Assembly: GCA_030147845.1 (NCBI GenBank)
Contig: JASBUN010000058.1
Location: 248,001-312,000, forward strand
Direction of reading: 5' to 3'
Source: Gammaproteobacteria bacterium
GTDB taxonomy: Bacteria > Pseudomonadota > Gammaproteobacteria > JASBUN01
Length of the DNA stretch: 64,000 nucleotides
In this document: positions 1 to 6,966 of the stretch, piece after piece
Position numbering within the stretch: position 1 is the stretch's first letter
Layout of the letters: each line of letters begins with the position of its first letter
Translations under genes and position numbers: made by a program
The notes under the pieces: generated by a model
Told to the model about the DNA's origin: nothing
The model's database searches: none
What the model saw: only the letters and a program-made list of their open reading frames with translations

Positions 1-169
1 GATAGCCTTGCGATGCCGTGGCGTTTTCCTGCTGCGGCGGCTCGGCGCCGTCCGCGGTCTCAGCCACTGCCGCTGTAACCGACACCAGCACGGTCGTTCC
101 ACCGACCAGCGCCACGCCCTTGAGGAACGCACGGCGACTTGCTTGCGGTCCGCTCGACTTTGTACGCAT
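1..169 (-). CDS. Small twin-arginine signal protein of formate dehydrogenase cluster (3' end outside window)
   Basis: The reverse strand from the ATG at 169 reads MRTKSSGPQASRRAFLKG followed by a hydrophobic stretch, which is a twin-arginine (SRRAFLKG) export signal. A strong ribosome binding site (GAGGAGGG, plus-strand 177-184) sits 7 bases before the ATG. The frame stays open to the window edge, so about 56 residues are seen. Short Tat-signal proteins of this kind are commonly encoded between the TorD-like chaperone and the catalytic formate dehydrogenase gene. That context is present here, since the TorD gene lies 73 bases upstream. Role inferred: a small exported partner or maturation protein of a periplasm-facing formate dehydrogenase. 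The molybdenum-binding large subunit is expected just outside the left edge. Confidence 0.8.
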   Translation of the reverse strand, partial: MRTKSSGPQASRRAFLKGVALVGGTTVLVSVTAAVAETADGAEPPQQENATASQGY

Positions 170-242
170 ATCTCAGCCCTCCTCGAATCCCAACAGCTTT
201 ATTCGTCTGCACTTGATGAACGGTACCGACTACCGGCACTAA

Positions 243-896
243 CTAACCAAGCATGGTCAGATATTGTTTCTCCAAATTTATAAACTGCTCACCCAGGCGA
301 CCTACCGCACGGTAAAAATTGGCCGACTTGGCAGCCTGCAAATCACGGAAAAAAATTGCCATCCACGGCGCCATGTGTTGTTCAAAAAAGTACCGCTGCG
401 TGTCCAGCCCGAGGTCTTCCGGGCTGCTGATGACCACCGCCATGCTTTCACAAAGCGCTGCCGCGTGGTCCTCTGGTTCACACACGCCTTGCTGGCGCTC
501 TATGCCCAATCTATCCAAGTCACGCCGTAGATAAGCTAATGATCGATCCATCATGAAGCCGGTCAAATACCACGAGCCATATGGCACGATTTCACCACGC
601 GAAATACCGATAAACAGATCGTGATACTCATCGTCCAGCGCCTCTACCGAGGCGTACCGGGCAGCCAACTGCAGCATGTCCCAGCTAGCGCCAAAGCGCG
701 TATCATCGGCGGCGTCGATGCGCCTCAACATATCCAGCATGGGTTGCGTTGGCGGTGCCGCCAACAAAGCGGCTAGCAGACTATAGGTATTGGCACGTAC
801 TTGATCCTGACGATCGGGCGCCACTGTGTCATTGCCGTGGTCCACTTCCGGCGTCGCGACCATTTCGGACGGCAAACACGATTCATTCAACTTCAT
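243..896 (-). CDS. TorD/DmsD-family molecular chaperone for a molybdoenzyme
   Basis: A 217-residue, mostly helical protein. TorD-family proteins bind the Tat leader and apo-form of molybdopterin oxidoreductases in the cytoplasm and hold them until cofactor is inserted. Family features seen are the central EYHDLFIG block, followed by PYGSWYLTG, and a C-terminal FFEQHMAPWM segment. The ATG at 896 was chosen over the longer open frame because GGGAG lies 8 bases upstream and the residues before it look non-coding. It is encoded between the polyferredoxin and the small Tat-signal protein, so its client is most likely the formate dehydrogenase large subunit outside the window. Family assignment is firm; the client is inferred. 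Confidence 0.85.
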   Translation of the reverse strand: MKLNESCLPSEMVATPEVDHGNDTVAPDRQDQVRANTYSLLAALLAAPPTQPMLDMLRRIDAADDTRFGASWDMLQLAARYASVEALDDEYHDLFIGISRGEIVPYGSWYLTGFMMDRSLAYLRRDLDRLGIERQQGVCEPEDHAAALCESMAVVISSPEDLGLDTQRYFFEQHMAPWMAIFFRDLQAAKSANFYRAVGRLGEQFINLEKQYLTMLG

Positions 897-1089
897 CGCT
901 ATACTCCCTGTCGCGTGACACGTGGCGCGGTACACGATGGCAAGCAAGTCTTGTGCCTGCGCACCGCTTAAGAAATCGCCCTATAAGCCCAAATACGCCG
1001 CACGGATTCCCATTTTTGAGTACCTGCGCGATTCCAAACCGACAAAATGTCCCAGCTGTAGCCGCAGTAGGACATGTGTGCGCAAGCAC

Positions 1090-2811
1090 TCAAGCCTCCG
1101 GCTTACGATTGACTTCGGGCGGCCCGTCGCGAAACAGATCCACGACCCTGCAGTCTTCGCACATCTGCAGCCGCCGTAGCGACTGTTCGTCCTGAAACAT
1201 CCAGTGACCGCGTAGCTTTTGCGTCATTCGGTCCATGATCTTTTGGGTTGCAAACGGTTTGCCGCAGGCGACACAGCGAAACGGCTCTTCCTGATGCAAC
1301 ACGCGCATCCGTGAGCGTCGCTCACTATCGAATAGATAGCGCGGCGAAGGTCCGATGGCGTCCTCGGGGCACGTGCGGGCGCACAGGCCACACTGCACGC
1401 AATTTTGCTCCAGAAAGCGTAGCTGCGGCGTTCCATCGCCCGCCAACAGCGCGCCAACCGGGCACTGCGACACGCAGGCCATGCACAGCGTGCAGCGCTC
1501 GCTGTCCAACCAGACCTCACCAAACGGGGCGCCGGCCGGCAACGCCGCTACCGCCCGCGGCTGCGGCGCATGCGCATGCAGGTGATCCATCGCCAGGCGC
1601 AGTGTGGTGCGCTTCTCGTCAAGTCCGGCGAACGTGCCCGCCACCAAGTTCGCGTCGTCATCAGGGCGCGCGCCGCCGATCATGTTTTCGGGCGAGGTGG
1701 CGCCGCTGCAAACAATCTGTACACGGCTGCGCGAATAACCCATACCCTCGAGCAACGCGCCTACATAAGACAATTGCAATGAAATTTCGCGCAACACCGA
1801 TGCGGGCGCCGATTCGGTAGCGAAAATCACCACCTTTTCGGCGCCGTATGCCAGGCAACTCAACCAGGTCTCCATACCGGCCGAGCCAATCTCTTCGACC
1901 TCGAATGGCAGCACAGTCTCAGGTAAGCGATCGACAAGACGGCTAAATTCGTGCGCACCTGTTTCGCTGTCATGCAGGAGTATCACCGCGCGCGCGCCAC
2001 CGAGCTCGCGGTATTGCTGCAAGCTTGAGCGCATCACGTTCAGGAGATCGCTGGCCGCCGGATAAGCATACCGAATCGCGCCGGTGGGACAAGCCGTGGC
2101 ACAACTGCCCGCGCCCTGACACAAGAACGGATTGACCTCGATCACATCACCGAGCGATCGGATCGCCAGCGTCGGACAGGCGTCGATACAGCGTGAACAA
2201 CCCGGCAGCCCACTTCGGCCGTGGGCGCATATACTCGGGTCATAGTTAAAAAACTTGGGTTTCTCGAACTCACCGGACAAATCAGGCAGCGCCGCCAACG
2301 CATGATCCAGTCGCGCCGGATCACCGGCCGGGGCGAAATAACCCAAGGGTGGCAACTCACGTTGGATGTGCGGCACGTCGCCGAGATCTAAAACCAGATC
2401 CAGTACTTCGCAATCGTCCCCAAACAATTGCGCCAAATTAAATTTCTGCCCATCCGCCGACACGACCGCACGGTAGTTACCCAGGTAACCGCCGACCTCA
2501 TCCAGGTGACCACGCGCAACCGTTACTCCCGCCACCTCGCCGCCTGGCGGGGCAACGGTATCGCCCGGTTCGAGCAATACGATGCAAGCCAACTGGGTGC
2601 TCAACCGACGCGCTGCGGGCATCGCGCGCGCGGCCGGGCCGAAGATGAGAATCCGCCCGTGCGAATGAAATTCCACCACGGATGTCGGTTGATAGTCGTC
2701 GATACGCAAGCGCCGCATCGTTTCCGCTCGGGCGCGCCCGTTGGGAGTGCTGGCCGGCAGCAGCGACGCGATATCTGTACCTACGCTCACAGCCGCAGCC
2801 CTGCGAACCAT
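1090..2811 (-). CDS. Formate dehydrogenase-cluster polyferredoxin (multiple 4Fe-4S)
   Basis: About 573 residues with a run of iron-sulfur motifs. One cysteine-rich block contains CSRCIDACP, a second CATACPTGAI, and towards the C-terminus there are CTLCMACVSQCP and CVQCGLCARTCP. Two more CxxC pairs follow (CVACGKPF and CEDCRVVD). This is the pattern of the large 4Fe-4S protein that accompanies DUF3305, DUF3306 and TorD genes in proteobacterial formate dehydrogenase loci. It probably passes electrons in the cytoplasm or helps assemble the enzyme. The start is uncertain: the frame is open to 3045 inside the DUF3306 gene, but the first plausible ATG after that gene ends is at 2811, with a GTG at 2787 as an alternative. 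No strong ribosome binding site marks either. Confidence 0.85.
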   Translation of the reverse strand: MVRRAAAVSVGTDIASLLPASTPNGRARAETMRRLRIDDYQPTSVVEFHSHGRILIFGPAARAMPAARRLSTQLACIVLLEPGDTVAPPGGEVAGVTVARGHLDEVGGYLGNYRAVVSADGQKFNLAQLFGDDCEVLDLVLDLGDVPHIQRELPPLGYFAPAGDPARLDHALAALPDLSGEFEKPKFFNYDPSICAHGRSGLPGCSRCIDACPTLAIRSLGDVIEVNPFLCQGAGSCATACPTGAIRYAYPAASDLLNVMRSSLQQYRELGGARAVILLHDSETGAHEFSRLVDRLPETVLPFEVEEIGSAGMETWLSCLAYGAEKVVIFATESAPASVLREISLQLSYVGALLEGMGYSRSRVQIVCSGATSPENMIGGARPDDDANLVAGTFAGLDEKRTTLRLAMDHLHAHAPQPRAVAALPAGAPFGEVWLDSERCTLCMACVSQCPVGALLAGDGTPQLRFLEQNCVQCGLCARTCPEDAIGPSPRYLFDSERRSRMRVLHQEEPFRCVACGKPFATQKIMDRMTQKLRGHWMFQDEQSLRRLQMCEDCRVVDLFRDGPPEVNRKPEA

Positions 2812-2869
2812 ACGGCTTGGTTCATTGCCGCGTCCTTCGCGTTCGGTTCCCGTCCGGACAACGCCGTCA

Positions 2870-3553
2870 TTAGGTGCCCTCACCCGGCGCGCGCACATCT
2901 GCCGCAGATAAAGTCGGCGACGACGCCTGCTCATCAGCAACCGAGTCGTCGGGGCCGCAAGGCAGCGATTTGGCATCGCGTTCCTCAGCATGTCCGAGGT
3001 CCGATACCGGGGCGCTAGCCGCCGCCGTACCTGTATCGCCACCATCCAGCAATGCTTGCTGCGCTCGACGTTCTGCCTGCAGCTTCATATCCGACGTAAC
3101 GACGTCGCCCAAGGCTTCGAAGGTGCGATAATCGTCGTCGTAGTCATCCAATCCGTCGCGTACATTGAACATGGAAAAACCAAACAGCTTTCGTAGCGCA
3201 CGTTTGCGCAAGGCGTCACTCACTCCGGTCGACAGGAACATGCTGTAATCGCTGGTCTCATCGAGCGATTCCAAGACCGGCATATCGTCGTCGCTCAATA
3301 CCGGCGCGGCGGGTACATCAGCAGGTTCAGGTAGCGCTAGCGACGGCTCCGCGTCCGGCGCTGTGGTCTGCGGCGACGACCCTGCCTGGCGCACAGCCGC
3401 TTTGCGGCGCGACCAGCGATGTAGAAAGCCCTCCTGATCGTGCTCCGCCGGCGACGTGCTAATTTCTGTCGAAACTACTTCGCCCTGGCTCGTCGCTCCA
3501 GTTTTCACGTTTGCGCTTTTTACGTTCCTGGGGTCTGAAGTGTTGCGCGACAT
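2870..3553 (-). CDS. DUF3306 domain protein
   Basis: The N-terminal part contains the family hallmark FLHRWSRRK, followed by a Pro/Ala-rich acidic linker and the conserved block with LDETSDYSMFLS, LRKRALRKLFG and FNVRDGLDDYDDD. DUF3306 proteins are found almost only in formate dehydrogenase gene clusters next to DUF3305; their biochemical role is unknown. The 5' end overlaps the DUF3305 gene in another frame. The ATG at 3553 is the best conventional start, and a GTG at 3508 is possible. The C-terminal third is low complexity (acidic, Ala/Pro-rich) and probably disordered. Family identification is strong, the exact start is not. Confidence 0.8.
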   Translation of the reverse strand: MSRNTSDPRNVKSANVKTGATSQGEVVSTEISTSPAEHDQEGFLHRWSRRKAAVRQAGSSPQTTAPDAEPSLALPEPADVPAAPVLSDDDMPVLESLDETSDYSMFLSTGVSDALRKRALRKLFGFSMFNVRDGLDDYDDDYRTFEALGDVVTSDMKLQAERRAQQALLDGGDTGTAAASAPVSDLGHAEERDAKSLPCGPDDSVADEQASSPTLSAADVRAPGEGT

Positions 3554-3980
3554 ACTGTTCGATCCATTGGTAGATTTCCGGCGGCATGGGCGTGGAGTAG
3601 ACGGTATCGTCAGCTTCCATATAGGCGCCCGCCTCGTCATAGTTAGCGCTCACGGCGAATGGCTCCAGCTCGCCGCTTTCACCCTCGCGACAAGCCACGA
3701 ACAACGACGGTGTTTGGCCGACCAAGTTATACCAGTAGCTCTCCGCGCCATCGCGATATAGCGGCAACGAGAAACCGGTGTACAAGTACTGCTCGACACC
3801 GTTCTCACTGCGCACGCAGGTGCGCGTGCCGTGGCCTTCAGCGGCGGTTTGGCCGGCCACGATGCCAATCAATGTCCATTGCGCCAAACCCCAGCGGCTC
3901 TGCTGCGGTTCGCTACGTTGCATGATCACCGAAACGGCACAAGCGGTGGGAACGGCGTGATCTGGGCTTGGCTTGGACAT
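3459..3980 (-). CDS. DUF3305 domain protein
   Basis: A 173-residue protein with the DUF3305 pattern: an early SVIMQRSEPQQSRWG segment, a central GFSLPLYRDGAESYWYNL block and a C-terminal PPEIYQWIEQYVAQHF. The family always travels with DUF3306 and formate dehydrogenase genes and has no established activity. The ATG at 3980 is preceded by GAGAG 9 bases away; a TTG three codons upstream is less likely. It is the first gene of the operon that runs left into the formate dehydrogenase cluster, and a sigma-54 type promoter lies 45-60 bases upstream of the ATG. The C-terminus is Lys/Arg rich and overlaps the next gene. Confidence 0.85.
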   Translation of the reverse strand: MSKPSPDHAVPTACAVSVIMQRSEPQQSRWGLAQWTLIGIVAGQTAAEGHGTRTCVRSENGVEQYLYTGFSLPLYRDGAESYWYNLVGQTPSLFVACREGESGELEPFAVSANYDEAGAYMEADDTVYSTPMPPEIYQWIEQYVAQHFRPQERKKRKRENWSDEPGRSSFDRN

Positions 3981-4024
3981 GGCTGACAACTCTCGTTCTG
4001 TGGTGCAAGCAACTTAACAAAGAC

Positions 4025-4040
4025 AGCAAAACCCGTACCA
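4025..4040 (-). promoter_or_regulatory. Sigma-54 (-24/-12) promoter for the formate dehydrogenase operon
   Basis: Read on the minus strand this is TGGTACGGGTTTTGCT. It matches the sigma-54 consensus TGGCACG-N4-TTGCW, with the invariant GG and GC separated by the required 10 bases and one deviation in the -24 half. It points at the DUF3305 gene, whose ATG is 45 bases downstream of the -12 GC. The neighbouring upstream gene encodes a sigma-54 activator with an intact GAFTGA motif, so promoter and activator fit each other. No experiment is implied; the match is by eye. Confidence 0.65.
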
Positions 4041-4098
4041 GCGACGCCAAATCACGCCAGATCGCCGAGACCATGCTATGTCTCGATATCGGTGTGTA

Positions 4099-4147
4099 GA
4101 CAATATTGGGACAAAATGCCGCACTATTGCCGACACTGCGACACAAC
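4099..4147. promoter_or_regulatory. Candidate activator-binding sites (GACA repeats) upstream of the sigma-54 promoter
   Basis: Between the DUF6494 gene and the sigma-54 element, several GACA-containing boxes cluster: GACAATATT at 4099, GGACAAAATGCCGCA at 4109-4123 and CGACACTGCGACAC from 4131. The second box matches 13 of 15 bases of GGACAATATGTCGCA at 5967-5981, upstream of the sigma-54 activator gene itself. The spacing, roughly 60-110 bp upstream of the -24 element, suits an enhancer site. This is inference from pattern sharing only. Confidence 0.4.
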
Positions 4148-4216
4148 GACCCAGGCAGCCACGGCTGACATGCCGGGGCACCGCTACCGGCGCCGCATAA
4201 GGCGCGTGGCAAAATG

Positions 4217-4423
4217 CTATTCGGGGGTTATTTCGCCGTCGATCGCCAGCTCGAGATCAAGATCGGCGATGCGCAACGTCATGGTCGCGGAGAGGGGCTG
4301 GCCTTCGCGCAGCGTGCCGCGTTGACGTGCCGCTGCAATAGCTCGTTCGATCTCACGCTGTGAAGTGATTCCTACTTTTTTCAGGAATCGTCGAATTTCC
4401 TGGTTCAATATGTCGTCGCTCAT
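4217..4423 (-). CDS. DUF6494 family protein
   Basis: A 68-residue soluble protein beginning MSDDILNQEIRRFLKKVG, with a helical N-terminal half containing TSQREIERAI and a beta-rich acidic C-terminal half. This matches the short DUF6494 family, which is often found beside formate dehydrogenase or other redox loci and has no known function. A clear ribosome binding site (AGGAAG) precedes the ATG. It is encoded 37 bases after the sigma-54 activator gene, so the two are likely co-transcribed. Confidence 0.75.
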   Translation of the reverse strand: MSDDILNQEIRRFLKKVGITSQREIERAIAAARQRGTLREGQPLSATMTLRIADLDLELAIDGEITPE

Positions 4424-4460
4424 TTGCTACTTCCTCCGCGCACACATGATAGGTACCCGA

Positions 4461-5885
4461 TCAGCAGGCGTCATGCGTCCGACTCCAGGCATGCAGCTTG
4501 CGGTCGAGTGTCTTGCGCGAGACGCCTAGACGGCGAGCCGCTTCTGATTTATTGCCTTCAACGCTATCGAGCACGCGCAACATATGCTGCTTCTCGACCT
4601 GCTGAAGCGTCCATGCCACCGGAAATCCCGCCGCTGCCGAGTCGGACGAGACCGTGCCGACATGAGTAGCCGGACAGCAGTCGCGCGGCAGTTTACCTAA
4701 CAACAGCGAGCGTTCGATGACGTTCTTCAGCTCGCGGATATTACCCGGCCAATGATAGCTCTGCATTTGCACGAAATCGGCATGATTGAACGGTATCGGC
4801 GCCACCCCCAGCTCGGCCGCCAAGGTTTCGGAAAAATGCTTGGCAAGAATCGGTATGTCTTCAATTCGCTGGCGCAAGGCGGGTATGGTAATGGTCAGCA
4901 CATTCAGGCGATAAAACAAATCCTCGCGAAACTCTGATTTCTCCACCCGCGTCCGCAGCCGCTGATTGGTCGCCGCGATCACGCGACAGTTGACCGCGAT
5001 CTCGCGATCGGCACCCAGCGGACGGATGCGTCGTTGTTCCAACACCCGCAGCAGATTGGCTTGTAACGGTAACGCCATCTCGCCAATCTCATCGAGAAAG
5101 ATGGTACCGCCCTCGGCGCTGGAAAACAGGCCATCGCGCGCCGACTGTGCGCCGGTAAACGCTCCTTTGGTGTGACCAAATAACTCACTTTCGAGCAGTT
5201 CGGGGCTAATCGAACCACAGTTCACCGCCACGAAACGCCCACGACGCCCGCTGCGCGCATGGATTGCGCGCGCCACCAACTCCTTACCGGTTCCCGTCTC
5301 GCCCTCGACCAACACCGTCGATGCGGCCGGAGCGACACGCGCCACCATGCGCTGCACTTCACGTAGCGCCTCGCTCTCGCCGAACATCTCCCAAGCGTCG
5401 TCCTCGACACGTGCGCGCCGCCGCGACAGAAAGCTCTCGCGCATCATTTGGCGTCGTTCGAGGCAGCGCTGCACGGACGCCAGCACTTGCTCGGCGCGAA
5501 ACGGTTTGACAATCAGATCGGCGGCACCGGCCCGCAAGGCCGCAATCGCGGTATCGAGGTCGGCGTATTTAGCGAGGAAAATGGCATCGCCGCGTGCGCC
5601 ACCGTCGCGGATCGAGCGCAGCCAGTCAACCGCCGTATGCGCAGAGATCGGTAAACTGACCACGAATAAATCAAAATGGCAGCGTTTGCGCAGCTCTTCG
5701 GCGGTGTCAATATCGCCAGCCAACTCCACCAGCGCATAGCGCCCGACCAATAACCGCATGAGTTCGTCTGCCGCCGTCGCGTCCTGCTCGACGATCAGAA
5801 TCGACGCCCCCTGCGGACCAGCCTCCTTGGCTTGCCCAGCCTCCGGATCCGGGATGGGCCGAACGCCTGACTTGGCACCCTGCAT
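4461..5885 (-). CDS. Sigma-54 dependent transcriptional activator, NtrC type, with atypical receiver domain
   Basis: 474 residues in the order receiver (about 27-140), AAA+ (about 165-395) and Fis-type helix-turn-helix (about 435-470). The AAA+ domain has Walker A GETGTGKE (195-202), the sigma-54 contact loop GAFTGA (241-246) and Walker B FLDEIGEM (263-270). In the receiver domain the phospho-acceptor position of the FDLFVVSLPI segment is Ser77 instead of Asp. The acidic pocket is E33/D35 and the conserved Lys127 is kept. The protein therefore probably is not switched by aspartyl phosphorylation. An AGGTGG element precedes the ATG. It lies upstream of a sigma-54 promoter for the formate dehydrogenase cluster, which is its most likely target. 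No histidine kinase gene is nearby. Confidence 0.9.
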   Translation of the reverse strand: MQGAKSGVRPIPDPEAGQAKEAGPQGASILIVEQDATAADELMRLLVGRYALVELAGDIDTAEELRKRCHFDLFVVSLPISAHTAVDWLRSIRDGGARGDAIFLAKYADLDTAIAALRAGAADLIVKPFRAEQVLASVQRCLERRQMMRESFLSRRRARVEDDAWEMFGESEALREVQRMVARVAPAASTVLVEGETGTGKELVARAIHARSGRRGRFVAVNCGSISPELLESELFGHTKGAFTGAQSARDGLFSSAEGGTIFLDEIGEMALPLQANLLRVLEQRRIRPLGADREIAVNCRVIAATNQRLRTRVEKSEFREDLFYRLNVLTITIPALRQRIEDIPILAKHFSETLAAELGVAPIPFNHADFVQMQSYHWPGNIRELKNVIERSLLLGKLPRDCCPATHVGTVSSDSAAAGFPVAWTLQQVEKQHMLRVLDSVEGNKSEAARRLGVSRKTLDRKLHAWSRTHDAC

Positions 5886-6259
5886 TATGCCGCCACCTTG
5901 CTTCCAAAAATGCTAACCCATGCATTCAACGACTTATGCGCCACGCTGTATCGCCGTGCCGAGCTTGGACAATATGTCGCATCGCCATGAGTGACTTGCG
6001 TCAGAACGAAACACGATGTGCTATTTTTTTCCGTTTTCGCCACCGCGCATCAGATTTGTGTGTCTGATTTTGTCAGTATAGCCTCTGATCACCATGTCAC
6101 AAGGCGCCGTGCATGGCAATGACTTGGTCCAACTATCTTCCAGCGCCAGCCGATGCGCAGGACCGAGGTTGGCTGGTTAATTGCTTAACCGCGTAGCCGC
6201 ATTGTGCTAACTTGGGCAATGCATATTGCGTTACTCAACAGAGTTTGTGCGGAGAAAAA
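5886..6259. promoter_or_regulatory. Divergent control region between sigma-54 activator and molybdopterin operon
   Basis: No gene is seen in these 374 bases. They hold several inverted repeats: GACA-ATA-TGTC at 5968-5978 (inside a 15-base box shared with the region upstream of the formate dehydrogenase sigma-54 promoter), TGAC-TTGC-GTCA at 5992-6003, ATCAGA-N8-TCTGAT at 6049-6068 and GGTTAA-TTGC-TTAACC at 6175-6190. The left pair lies nearest the activator gene and could serve autoregulation. The right pair lies upstream of mobA. The proteins that bind them are unknown. Confidence 0.45.
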
Positions 6260-6331
6260 GTGTTGTCGTTTGATCGCACGTGCGGGCGCCGCGATCGGCG
6301 CGAAGCAGCCAACGAAGTGTCGCTGCCGTGA
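6260..6331 (+). CDS. Possible 23-codon leader ORF coupled to mobA
   Basis: A GTG at 6260, preceded by GGAG five bases upstream, opens a short frame that ends with TGA at 6329-6331. That stop overlaps a GTG at 6328, which is the most natural start of mobA (GTGA overlap). The peptide reads VLSFDRTCGRRDRREA followed by ANEVSLP and resembles nothing known to me. Because the likely mobA start has no good ribosome binding site of its own, coupling by this short frame is a reasonable idea. It could equally be chance, with mobA starting at the in-frame GTG at 6280. Confidence 0.3.
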   Translation: MLSFDRTCGRRDRREAANEVSLP

Positions 6332-6966
6332 GCGCTGACGTGCGCGAACAGGTCACCGGCGTGGTCCTGGCCGGGGGTAAGGCGCGACGTATGGGCGGCA
6401 CCGACAAAGGTTTAGTGGCGCTGAACGGACGCCCGATGGTCGCTTATGTGCTGGAGGCCCTGGCGCCTCAGACCAAAACCATCATTATCAACGCCAACCG
6501 TAACCTCGAACAGTACGCGGAATATGGCTTTGCAGTCGTACCCGACCGTATCCCGGACTATGGCGGGCCGTTAGTCGGAATCGCCAGCGCCATGGAGGCG
6601 GCCGACACGCCTTGGATAGTCACCGCCCCATGCGACAGTCCGTTATTGTCGGCCGAATTAGTCGCCAGGCTCTATCGTGCGCAGCAGGCGTCGGCGGCCG
6701 ATTTGGCTGTGGCGCACGACGGTGAACGCATGCAGCCGGTGTTTGCGCTACTCCATACGGCGCTACTCTCGAGTCTGCTGGCATTCCTGGCGCGTGACGA
6801 GCACAAGATCGACCGCTGGTACGCCGAGCATCGCATTGCGATAACCGATTTCAGTGATCTTGAGGAAATGTTCGTAAACGTCAATACGCCCGACGAACGC
6901 GACGCGTTGGCATTACGATTGCGCACGCAATCGACACAGGACAACGACGGTCAATCATGTCCATAG
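6328..6966 (+). CDS. mobA: Molybdenum cofactor guanylyltransferase
   Basis: MobA transfers GMP from GTP to molybdenum-molybdopterin, giving the bis-guanine dinucleotide cofactor used by formate dehydrogenase and other DMSO-reductase-family enzymes in the cytoplasm. The N-terminal nucleotide-binding motif LAGGKARRMGGTDKGL (14-29) and the PDRIPDYGGPLVGI block are diagnostic. With the GTG at 6328 the protein has 212 residues, normal for the family; an in-frame GTG at 6280 would add 16. The end overlaps moeA by 10 bases, and this is the first gene of a six-gene cofactor operon. Confidence 0.9.
   Translation: MSADVREQVTGVVLAGGKARRMGGTDKGLVALNGRPMVAYVLEALAPQTKTIIINANRNLEQYAEYGFAVVPDRIPDYGGPLVGIASAMEAADTPWIVTAPCDSPLLSAELVARLYRAQQASAADLAVAHDGERMQPVFALLHTALLSSLLAFLARDEHKIDRWYAEHRIAITDFSDLEEMFVNVNTPDERDALALRLRTQSTQDNDGQSCP

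Noticed and set aside
883..1089. 68-codon minus-strand frame between polyferredoxin and TorD genes
   Set aside because: It overlaps the TorD start, has no ribosome binding site and an unlikely composition.
6210..6235. Sigma-54-like element TTGGGCAATGCATATTGC before mobA
   Set aside because: The GG-GC spacing is 11 instead of 10 bases, so it is not a good -24/-12 element.
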